This document shows, piece after piece, positions 8,433 to 15,213 of a DNA stretch of 43,759 bases. The DNA is taken from assembly GCA_934435195.1 (NCBI GenBank), contig CAKSAJ010000023.1, positions 1-43,759 of the forward strand. The letters run 5' to 3'. Made by a program: the position numbers and the translations under genes. The notes beneath the pieces were generated by a model. It was not told where the DNA came from and made no database searches. It saw only the letters and a program-made list of their open reading frames with translations. Source of the DNA: an uncultured Schaedlerella sp. (lineage in GTDB: Bacteria > Bacillota > Clostridia > Lachnospirales > Lachnospiraceae). Positions within the stretch are counted from its first letter, which is position 1. Each line of letters begins with the position of its first letter.

Positions 8433-8716
8433 CAGAACGTCCTCCTTTTTTTGTGTAATTATAAAACGTTCTTCATTTCGCCACAAGTTTTCTTACTAAT
8501 TTTTAAGCAATTTATTATTTCACATTTCCTTTAGATACTTTCCATAAATTGTTAAAAACTTCATCACACATTTATCACATTTTTTCTTTATAGTTATACC
8601 TATCAAAAGCAAACAACCTTTTGATATATATTTTCTTTTTCATAAACTTTTTCCTTTTTGGCTGGACTCGCAATCCAGCCTATTTTTTATCTTTGTTCAC
8701 ACATTTCACATGTTTT
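8433..8716. other. Intergenic region with two hairpins
   Basis: Between the chromate-transporter gene and carbonic anhydrase (284 bp) I see no gene. It holds TATCAAAAG/CTTTTGATA (8609-8634) and a GC-rich stem GGCTGGA/TCCAGCC (about 8659-8681). The latter is followed by TATTTTTTATC on the plus strand, so it looks like a terminator facing the wrong way for the local minus-strand genes. It may also act on the minus strand through the weaker flanks. Confidence 0.4.
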
Positions 8717-9262
8717 TTATATCCCCGGCATAATCTGATAGCAAAACACTCCCAATACTGCCGATGTCACAATCACCTTAGGCACAGACCATTTCTTTTT
8801 CACAATCAGATAAAACATCAATATTCCTATCCCACATGCATACCAATCCATTTTATTCTTTACTAAATAGTTATCTTTTCCAAGTTCTAAGATAGTTGCA
8901 ATAATCATTGCGATGCAAATGGGTTTTACAACGCCAAGCACCTCGCTCATGATTTGATTTTCCTTGAATTTATTAAAAAATATTGCAACTAATAACGTCA
9001 GTGTAAACGCCGGCATCAACACACCTGTCACCGCTGTGATTCCACCGAAGATTCCTGCTGCGTGCTCGCCTGCAAATGTAGCACAATTAAGTCCCAGTGG
9101 TCCCGGTGTCATTTCCGCAATCGCAACAAGGTTGGACATATCTTCTGCCGTCATCCAATGATTCTTCTGCATTTCCTCAAGAATCAGCGGAATCATGGAC
9201 ATTCCTCCAAAACTTGTAAATCCGATTTTCATAAATGAAAGAAACAACCTAAAATAAATCAT
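8717..9262 (-). CDS. Chromate-transporter-type (CHR family) membrane protein, second half
   Basis: A 181-residue membrane protein made of one CHR domain (FLSFMKIGFTSFGGMSMIPLILEEM, EMTPGPLGLNCATFAG). Such short CHR proteins come as gene pairs equivalent to the two halves of long ChrA and are thought to work as heterodimers. The ATG at 9262 overlaps the upstream partner's stop by 4 bases (ATGA), so the two are translationally coupled. The family is named for chromate efflux; in anaerobes the real substrate may be another oxyanion or be unknown. Confidence 0.88.
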   Translation of the reverse strand: MIYFRLFLSFMKIGFTSFGGMSMIPLILEEMQKNHWMTAEDMSNLVAIAEMTPGPLGLNCATFAGEHAAGIFGGITAVTGVLMPAFTLTLLVAIFFNKFKENQIMSEVLGVVKPICIAMIIATILELGKDNYLVKNKMDWYACGIGILMFYLIVKKKWSVPKVIVTSAVLGVFCYQIMPGI

Positions 9263-9828
9263 TTCGCAGAACCTCCCTTGCACACTCTTGTCATTACGTG
9301 CCAAAGCAACGCTGCTGCAGCACCAACACAGACTAAAACAATGTTGCTTATATCCGTACAAATACAAACCAGACTTGCCACTATACAGATTATAATTGAT
9401 ATCTTATTTCTCAACGCATCTTTCCCCAGCGACAACACAACACTTCCCATAATCGGAACTACCGCACTTCGAATTCCTCTCAGCACACTATAACAAATCG
9501 CACTGTCCTTTAACGTATCATAAGCGAATGTAACCACTGTTAAAATAATTACTGCCGGACATGTCATCCCCAATACTGCACAGACACCGCCAAACCAGCC
9601 GGCTCTGTTATATCCAAATAACATACTGATATTGGTGATCATAATCCCCGGAACAGATTTTCCAACCGCAACCAGATCAAGCAATTCCTGTTTTGTGATC
9701 CACTGTCTCTTATCTACAAATTCCTGTTCCATCTGTGCGAGGATGCTCCATCCCCCACCAAATGTAAACCAGCCAATTTTAAAGAAAAACCAAAATAATA
9801 ACATTCCATCTTTATACTGTTTTTTCAT
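9259..9828 (-). CDS. Chromate-transporter-type (CHR family) membrane protein, first half
   Basis: This 189-residue protein is the other half of the CHR pair. It has the signature FFKIGWFTFGGGWSILAQME near the N-terminus, a GKSVPGIMITNISMLFGY segment and about five hydrophobic helices. The start follows AAGGAGCAACAA. It is the first gene of a two-gene operon divergent from a LysR-type regulator, the usual setting for LysR-controlled transport genes. Confidence 0.88.
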   Translation of the reverse strand: MKKQYKDGMLLFWFFFKIGWFTFGGGWSILAQMEQEFVDKRQWITKQELLDLVAVGKSVPGIMITNISMLFGYNRAGWFGGVCAVLGMTCPAVIILTVVTFAYDTLKDSAICYSVLRGIRSAVVPIMGSVVLSLGKDALRNKISIIICIVASLVCICTDISNIVLVCVGAAAALLWHVMTRVCKGGSAK

Positions 9829-9878
9829 TTGTTGCTCCTTCTTGTAATATTTTTTCTATAAATACTGTAGCAATCTTA

Positions 9879-9908
9879 TTGACATTTGTGAAATATATAT
9901 TTTATTAT
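9879..9908 (+). promoter_or_regulatory. Promoter of the LysR-type regulator
   Basis: TTGACA (9879-9884) and TATTAT (9903-9908) are 18 bases apart, ahead of the LysR gene. The LysR box at 9916-9930 lies just downstream of the -10, which suggests autorepression. Confidence 0.55.
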
Positions 9909-9915
9909 GATTTCC

Positions 9916-9930
9916 ATAGGTAAAACCTAT
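9916..9930. promoter_or_regulatory. LysR-type binding box (T-N11-A)
   Basis: ATAGGTAAAACCTAT is a perfect 6-3-6 inverted repeat that also meets the T-N11-A rule for LysR regulators. It lies between the divergent LysR and CHR genes. Confidence 0.7.
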
Positions 9931-9950
9931 ATACAAGGAGGGTGCTTTTA

Positions 9951-10940
9951 ATGAACTTAAATCAATTGGATTATATTATCACTGTTGCTGACGAAAAAAA
10001 TATCACCAGAGCTGCAAGAAAACTGTTTATTTCACAACCCTCTCTTTCTCTGAGTATTCAGTCTTTAGAAAAAGAGCTTGGGACACCATTATTTGAACGA
10101 AAAAACGGAGACCTTTCTCTAACTTATGCCGGAAAATTATTTTACGACTGGGCTCAGAACACCCGCCAGTCCAAACAGCAGCTTTCTCTTAAAATCAGTG
10201 ATATTGCACACAATGTACGCCATTTGATTCGAATCGGCATTAGCCCGCACCGCTGCTCGATTCTAATTCCTCCTGTTTTAGAAAGATTCTACGCCGTAAA
10301 TCCTGCCTGCGATATTGAGCTTGTCGAAAAACCTACCTTTATTTTAAAAGAAATGTTAGAACAGGGTGAAATTGACTTTATGCTGGACATCCCTCACCCG
10401 GATACCAACAATTATCAAAGTGAAATTTTAGCAGAAGAGCATTTTCTTCTTGCGCTTCCAAAGTCAGTGCAACTTTCCACCGGCACAGCCTATGCAAAAC
10501 ACGATTTACAGAATTTTTCTGATGAATCTCCCGCAACAAAAAAAGAATATCCCGAAGCCTCTGTCTTGAAACGTATTTCTTTGACAGCTCTTCAGGATAT
10601 TCCTTTTATCACATTAACCTCTGAACAAAACATTGGAAAAATATACCGCACTTTATGTTCTACTCTTGCATTCCAGCCGAATACAGTTATCACCTGCACC
10701 AACATCGAAACTGCGCTTTCGCTGGTAAACCGGCAGCTTGGTGCAACTCTCATCCCAGAGATTCTTGCATACCAGACTCCGGAATTTACTCAGGTTCAAT
10801 ATTATCTGGTAGAACAATTCGACAACACAAGACCAATTTGCCTTGTTTATCGGAAGAATCAATATCAACATGCCAATTTAAAGACATTGTTAGATATTTT
10901 TCGCGAAGTTGTTCCAATATTATATAGAAACACTCCTTAG
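9951..10940 (+). CDS. LysR-family transcriptional regulator
   Basis: A 329-residue protein. The N-terminal winged helix (1-60) reads MNLNQLDYIITVADEKN, ARKLFISQPSLSLSIQSLEKELG and FERKNGDLSLT, all standard LysR features. A two-lobed effector-binding region follows (about 90-325). The start is fixed by AAGGAGGG; an in-frame ATG nine bases upstream is less well placed. It is divergent from the CHR transporter pair and has a LysR box in between, so it probably controls that pair and itself. The effector is unknown. Confidence 0.93.
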   Translation: MNLNQLDYIITVADEKNITRAARKLFISQPSLSLSIQSLEKELGTPLFERKNGDLSLTYAGKLFYDWAQNTRQSKQQLSLKISDIAHNVRHLIRIGISPHRCSILIPPVLERFYAVNPACDIELVEKPTFILKEMLEQGEIDFMLDIPHPDTNNYQSEILAEEHFLLALPKSVQLSTGTAYAKHDLQNFSDESPATKKEYPEASVLKRISLTALQDIPFITLTSEQNIGKIYRTLCSTLAFQPNTVITCTNIETALSLVNRQLGATLIPEILAYQTPEFTQVQYYLVEQFDNTRPICLVYRKNQYQHANLKTLLDIFREVVPILYRNTP

Positions 10941-10943
10941 CTT

Positions 10944-11852
10944 TTATTTCTTATAAACAGCCCAGTATCTCTCGTCCTCTTCTTCAACCTCTACATTACG
11001 AAGACTCTGTACATATTGCTTAAACTGAGAGTAACCATAATCACGAACCTTAAAATCTTTAAATTTATTATGGATTCTGTTACCAAGCGTTCCCAACAGA
11101 ATCCCCTGTACACCGGAATCTTTTATTTGCTGTACAATAAATTCTTCCAACATTTCCTTCTTGCTCTTATCTTCATATAACATCACCGTAACCTGTGTAC
11201 CATCCTGTTTTAATTTCAACTTTGGAAATGTTTCTAAAAACTTCGATAATAAACTATATCCGTATCGTCTCACATCAAAATCTGGATATAATTTGACCAG
11301 ACGGCTTCCCACTTCACCAAGTCCGGTCTCTTTATCGTTATTTTGATTTTCTGTAATGATCTTAATAACCGCTTCTTCAATCTGTCCTTTTGTCACTTCA
11401 TTTTTCTTGCCATCTTTGATATCATCCAATAGCAGCTCTAATTCTGTAAAAATGTCGCAGGCCTTACGAAATGGTGTTGGTGTTTTGCTTTCTCCCATTC
11501 CTATTACAGTTCTTCCACTTTCACGCAATCTACTCGCTAATTTGGTAAAATCACTGTCGCTCGACACAAGGCAAAAACCTTCCAAATCATTTGTATACAA
11601 CATATCCATTGCATCTATAATCATTGCTGAATCTGTAGCATTCTTTCCATATGTATAACTGAACTGCTGAATTGGCGTAATACTATTTTGAAGTAAGACT
11701 TCTTTCCAGCTCGCACTCTGCGATTTTGTCCAGTCTCCGTAAATACGTTTATATGTCACATTTCCATATTTCGACAGTTCATCTAATATCGGTTTAATAT
11801 ATTTTGCAGAAACATTTTCCGCGTCAATTAACAATGCGTATCTTTCTTCCAT
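10944..11852 (-). CDS. NYN-domain protein with two LOTUS (OST-HTH) domains
   Basis: The 302-residue protein begins with a NYN/PIN-like ribonuclease domain (1-145). Its acidic residues are visible in LLIDAENVS, NATDSAMIIDAMDML and CLVSSDSDFTKLA. Two LOTUS/OST-HTH domains follow (about 165-230 and 235-302; RYGYSLLSKFLE and DYGYSQFKQYVQ), which in other proteins bind RNA. This LabA/DUF88-type architecture suggests RNA cleavage or surveillance. The start at 11852 overlaps the YfcE-type gene by 25 bp and has GGAAAGG upstream; an earlier start at 11885 is possible. The substrate is unknown. Confidence 0.88.
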   Translation of the reverse strand: MEERYALLIDAENVSAKYIKPILDELSKYGNVTYKRIYGDWTKSQSASWKEVLLQNSITPIQQFSYTYGKNATDSAMIIDAMDMLYTNDLEGFCLVSSDSDFTKLASRLRESGRTVIGMGESKTPTPFRKACDIFTELELLLDDIKDGKKNEVTKGQIEEAVIKIITENQNNDKETGLGEVGSRLVKLYPDFDVRRYGYSLLSKFLETFPKLKLKQDGTQVTVMLYEDKSKKEMLEEFIVQQIKDSGVQGILLGTLGNRIHNKFKDFKVRDYGYSQFKQYVQSLRNVEVEEEDERYWAVYKK

Positions 11853-12397
11853 GTATGGTATACCTTTCCTTCCATATTTTTCCATTCAAATACGCCATTT
11901 TCTACAATCATATAACTGTGCTGCGATTTTTCTTTTGGTATAGAAACTGAGCCCGGATTCATATATGTACATTTTGCTCCGCTTTCAGTTGTAAACCTTT
12001 TACAGGCCGGAATATGGGTATGTCCATTCAACAAAATGTCTCCGTCTTTTAACATTGGCGGATTCTGTGGATTGTATACATGCCCATGTGTTGCAAAAAT
12101 AGTCTGCCCATCCAAATCTAAGAAACAATAATCTGCCAATATCGGAAAATCCAACACCATCTGATCTACTTCTGTATCACAATTTCCACGTACACATAAC
12201 AAATTTTCTTTCAGTGGGTTTAACATAGAGATGACCTTTTTCGGGGCATACTCTGCCGGCAGATCATTTCTCGGACCATGATATAAAATATCTCCTAAAA
12301 TCAACATCCGATCTGCTGCTTCTCGTTTCCATGCTTCCATTAATTCTCTGCAATATAATGCGGAACCGTGTATATCTGATGCAATCATTAATTTCAT
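11828..12397 (-). CDS. YfcE-type metallophosphodiesterase
   Basis: This 189-residue protein carries the calcineurin-like motifs: SDIHGS (7-12), LILGDILYHG, RGNCD, THGH and NGHTH. These bind two metals and define the YfcE/MJ0936 phosphodiesterases. Length and motif order fit YfcE. Phosphodiesterase activity is known for the family, but the natural substrate is not. It overlaps the start of the NYN gene, so the two are co-expressed. Confidence 0.9.
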   Translation of the reverse strand: MKLMIASDIHGSALYCRELMEAWKREAADRMLILGDILYHGPRNDLPAEYAPKKVISMLNPLKENLLCVRGNCDTEVDQMVLDFPILADYCFLDLDGQTIFATHGHVYNPQNPPMLKDGDILLNGHTHIPACKRFTTESGAKCTYMNPGSVSIPKEKSQHSYMIVENGVFEWKNMEGKVYHTWKKDTHC

Positions 12398-12454
12398 AAT
12401 AAATATCTCCCTTACTATAATTAGTTACAAATCACATAATACTGTAATCTGCAA

Positions 12455-13318
12455 CTACAATTTCACTCCACACTTCGGACAGAAATTCTGTCCGTATTCG
12501 ATGGGGTTGCCACATTCGTGACAAGTTCTTTGAGGCTCGGTTTCTTCATTCTTCTCATTTTGAGAATCCTCTGTTACGTTTGTTTGTTCTGCTGCGTCTG
12601 CCTGGTCAGGTTGTGACTCTTGTACTTCTTGTTCTTCCACGACTTCTACTGCCTTGTCTTCTGTAGCCACGTCTTTTCCTGTTTCAGTTTCCTCTTCCAA
12701 AACAGCTTCTTTCGCCTCTACCTCCGCAACAACTTCCTTATCAACATTTTCAAACTCTTTTTCTTCTTCCTGTCGCTCTAATTCAGCTTTTTCCTTATGC
12801 TCTGCCACTTTCGTTTTCACAAAATCCTTCAAACTTTTCTTCTCCGGAATTCTTCCTCCACAATTTGCACAGAAAACATCTCCGTCTGCAATCACTGCAC
12901 CACATCCAGGGCATATTTTTGCTGAAAATGGTGCTGTTTCTTTTGTTTGTATCTCTGGAGTTGTGATTATTCTTGCTCCGCAATGATTACAGTATTTTGA
13001 ATGCATCGGCACTTCCTGACTACAATTCGGACAATAAGCAACCCCTTTCACCAGCCTTTTTTGGCTCTGGTACTGAATCACCATCATCTTATTATTCCAG
13101 ATTGCATCACACCAGATTTTCATCTGCCCATCTGCATCCTTGCCATACATCTGATAATAATATTCCCCAATCTGGCGAAATAAATCATCCTGTTTTCGTT
13201 CTTCTTCCCGTATCACATGGGATAATCTTGCAGATTTATAGCTTCCTTTTGTCTGTCGCACAATCCAGCGCCCAAATCTTGTAAGCATATTACCCAAACT
13301 ATCATAAACAGCCATCAT
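12455..13318 (-). CDS. Zinc-ribbon protein with acidic linker
   Basis: A 287-residue protein of unknown role. Residues 1-90 are helical and charged. Then come two zinc ribbons (CPNCSQEVPMHSKYCNHCG; CPGCGAVIADGDVFCANCG), a long Glu/Val-rich linker (about 165-255) that looks disordered or coiled, and a third ribbon at the C-terminus (CHECGNPIEYGQNFCPKCG). Two adjacent ATG codons at 13318 and 13315 are both possible starts; the second is better spaced from AAGGG. Proteins of this kind are common in Clostridia and lack an assigned function. An extended -10 (TGTTATAAT, minus strand, near 13400) lies upstream beside the 24-bp repeat. Confidence 0.75.
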   Translation of the reverse strand: MMAVYDSLGNMLTRFGRWIVRQTKGSYKSARLSHVIREEERKQDDLFRQIGEYYYQMYGKDADGQMKIWCDAIWNNKMMVIQYQSQKRLVKGVAYCPNCSQEVPMHSKYCNHCGARIITTPEIQTKETAPFSAKICPGCGAVIADGDVFCANCGGRIPEKKSLKDFVKTKVAEHKEKAELERQEEEKEFENVDKEVVAEVEAKEAVLEEETETGKDVATEDKAVEVVEEQEVQESQPDQADAAEQTNVTEDSQNEKNEETEPQRTCHECGNPIEYGQNFCPKCGVKL

Positions 13319-13412
13319 CAGCCCTTCTTTCTCTTTTGCAGATTTTCGGTTATCGGGTACAATATATTGTAAGCGACAACCAATTTACGCTTGTTCCCTT
13401 ATTATAACATGC

Positions 13413-13436
13413 CCTTGTAAAAAATGCAGTATAAAG
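13413..13436. repeat. Left 24-bp direct repeat flanking the XRE/HipA-like module
   Basis: This 24-bp sequence begins CCTTGTAAAAAATGCAGTAT and recurs exactly at 14963-14986. Matching stops on both sides of the 24 bp. This copy sits in the upstream region of the zinc-ribbon gene. Confidence 0.9.
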
Positions 13437-13471
13437 GATATTTCCTTTATGCTCTTCTGACAGTTTCACAA

Positions 13472-13524
13472 AAACCATCAATTTGATTGTTTTTAATTCA
13501 AACAAACCATCAAAATAATGGTTT
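13472..13524. promoter_or_regulatory. Candidate operator of the XRE regulator
   Basis: AAACCATCAA occurs at 13472-13481 and 13504-13513. The second copy is part of the inverted repeat AAACCAT-N7-ATGGTTT (13504-13524). They lie upstream of the XRE gene and are likely sites for autoregulation. Confidence 0.5.
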
Positions 13525-13596
13525 TTATTTACAAATACAAATTTATATGATTTAATAAACAAAAAGTGGGTATTCCTAAAAACAGAAGGTGAATCT

Positions 13597-14145
13597 ATGA
13601 AAGAAAAATTATTTATAATCCCCGAATATACAACCGCAACGGAAATCAAACAAATTCGTAAGGAACTACATTTGACACAGAAGGAGTTTGCAGAGTTTAT
13701 CAATTGTTCAAAGCCAACTGTAGAGCGCTGGGAGCGAAGTAAGGAAGCTATTCACGGACCAATTGTTCCATTTCTTAAAATGCTACAAAGATATCCTGAA
13801 TATGAACAGGAAGTCCGTGTTCCCGAAAAAATATGGCCGCTCAGACTTTGGTATATGTATGGTTCGAATGTATGTACTTTAATTGATGTGAATGAACAAG
13901 AACAAAAAGTAAAAATAAAAAATTATACCGATAAGATTATGTTCCGTGCTTTCGGTGTTGTAGAAACTCCAAATTATAATCAATATCAAGAATTTCTGGA
14001 ATCAAGATGCTTCCCCGAAAGCAGAGATAAGATGAAGTTGATACTCAAAGATTTAGGATTGCCATTTTACGATCCGATTATGATTATAGAAAAAACCGAA
14101 GGTAGAATGGCGGAAGATGATTTTTGGATTCGTATAGAGAGGTAG
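13597..14145 (+). CDS. XRE-family DNA-binding protein of a HipA-like toxin-antitoxin pair
   Basis: The protein has 182 residues. An HTH of the XRE/Cro type spans about 12-62 (TATEIKQIRKELHLTQKEFAEFINCSKPTVERWE, given here by its parts: LHLTQKEFAEF and SKPTVERWERS). The C-terminal part (about 85-182) has no family I can name with certainty. Its end, LGLPFYDPIMIIEKTEGRM followed by DDFWIRIE, resembles segments next to small HipA-like kinases. RBS AGAAGG precedes the ATG. It ends 5 bp before the kinase gene. It probably acts as antitoxin and autorepressor, and its C-terminal part may correspond to a detached HipA N-lobe; that is inference. Confidence 0.7.
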   Translation: MKEKLFIIPEYTTATEIKQIRKELHLTQKEFAEFINCSKPTVERWERSKEAIHGPIVPFLKMLQRYPEYEQEVRVPEKIWPLRLWYMYGSNVCTLIDVNEQEQKVKIKNYTDKIMFRAFGVVETPNYNQYQEFLESRCFPESRDKMKLILKDLGLPFYDPIMIIEKTEGRMAEDDFWIRIER

Positions 14146-14150
14146 CTGGA

Positions 14151-14960
14151 ATGATAGAATTATTTGAGCAGAATATCCGTACAAATGATCGTCAGTCATC
14201 GAAAGGGAACCAACTAAAATGGGAGAATAAAAGAATATGGTACAAAGCTGATTACACAGGATATGAAGGCTTAGCTGAATACATGATATCGCATCTTCTG
14301 AAAAAATCAACATTGACCGAAAATGAATTTGTATGTTATGACCTTGAAAAAATAAAATACGGTTCTGTGATTTATAATGGGGTAAAAAGTAAAAATTTCC
14401 TGAATGAAGACTGGCAGATTATCACCTTGGAACGGCTGTTCAAAAATTTTTTTGGAGAAAGCCTATATAAAACCTTGTATAGAATACCAGAACATAAGGA
14501 GCGCTTGCATTTCTTAGTACAACAAGTGGAACGCATAACTGGCCTTCAGAATTTTGGTATTTATATGAATAAGCTTCTGACAATTGACGCATTTTTCCTA
14601 AACGAAGACCGGCACACGCATAATATAGCGGTTCTGATGAACGGGAACGGAGATTATATGTACTGTCCAATTTTTGATAATGGAGCGGGACTTCTGTCAG
14701 ATACAACAATGGATTATCCTCTGTCTGGAGATACTTACTCACTAATTGATAATGTTCAATCCAAAACAATATGCAGTGAATTTGACGAACAATTGGATAT
14801 TTCCGAATCCTTATATAACATAAATTTAAAATTTCACTTTACTAAAAAAGATGTAAACGAATTACTTGTAAATGCGGGAGCATATCCAGAAGAGATACGA
14901 AACCGGGTAGAAACCGTTATATTTGCACAGATGCGAAAATATACTTATTTGTTTTCGTAG
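14151..14960 (+). CDS. Small HipA-like Ser/Thr kinase (candidate toxin)
   Basis: A 269-residue protein with HipA-fold kinase marks. Lys32 (WYKAD) and Glu43 suit nucleotide binding. LNEDRHTHNIAV gives a catalytic Asp153 and Asn158, and IFDNGAG gives a metal-binding Asp176. The spacing Asp +5 Asn +23 Asp equals that of E. coli HipA Asp309/Asn314/Asp332. At 269 residues it is far shorter than HipA (about 440) and lacks the N-terminal lobe. The start at 14151 follows AGAGAGG; an earlier in-frame start at 14124 would overlap the XRE gene. It is likely a toxin kinase or regulator acting on a translation component, but the target is unknown. Confidence 0.75.
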   Translation: MIELFEQNIRTNDRQSSKGNQLKWENKRIWYKADYTGYEGLAEYMISHLLKKSTLTENEFVCYDLEKIKYGSVIYNGVKSKNFLNEDWQIITLERLFKNFFGESLYKTLYRIPEHKERLHFLVQQVERITGLQNFGIYMNKLLTIDAFFLNEDRHTHNIAVLMNGNGDYMYCPIFDNGAGLLSDTTMDYPLSGDTYSLIDNVQSKTICSEFDEQLDISESLYNINLKFHFTKKDVNELLVNAGAYPEEIRNRVETVIFAQMRKYTYLFS

Positions 14961-14962
14961 CT

Positions 14963-14986
14963 CCTTGTAAAAAATGCAGTATAAAG
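14963..14986. repeat. Right 24-bp direct repeat flanking the XRE/HipA-like module
   Basis: This is the exact second copy of the 24-bp sequence at 13413-13436. It begins 2 bp after the stop codon of the HipA-like gene and precedes the ftsH promoter region. Confidence 0.9.
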
Positions 14987-15061
14987 CAGACAGCAGATTT
15001 TCTATACTTTTTTATTTTATAAAAATTTCATGAATCCCTTATTTTTTTCAGACTTTTTTAC

Positions 15062-15090
15062 TTGAATTCCTTAACATTTCGTACTACACT
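15062..15090 (+). promoter_or_regulatory. Promoter of ftsH
   Basis: TTGAAT (15062-15067) and TACACT (15085-15090) are separated by 17 bases upstream of ftsH. They lie outside the repeat-bounded module, so ftsH keeps its own promoter. Confidence 0.55.
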
Positions 15091-15213
15091 ATCCATTACG
15101 AAAGATGAAACACCAATGAATATCAATTTGAAATACATCATTTGATGATAAGGTGTACGCAAATGCTAAACAGAAAAATATCTCGAAAAGCATTTGCAGT
15201 AAGGAGACTTATT

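Larger units (their letters stand above)
13413..14986. mobile_element. Possible mobile cassette: two-gene module bounded by 24-bp direct repeats
   Basis: Two exact 24-bp repeats are 1550 bp apart and enclose only the XRE and HipA-like genes plus their upstream region. The right copy starts 2 bp after the kinase stop codon. No integrase, transposase or terminal inverted repeat is present, so how it moved is not known. A target duplication, a site-specific excision, or a duplicated functional site are all possible. Confidence 0.5.

Noticed and set aside
8659..8681. GC-rich hairpin as a possible riboswitch or small RNA
   Set aside because: It is a simple 7-bp stem with a short loop and no conserved core; a terminator-type hairpin is enough to explain it.
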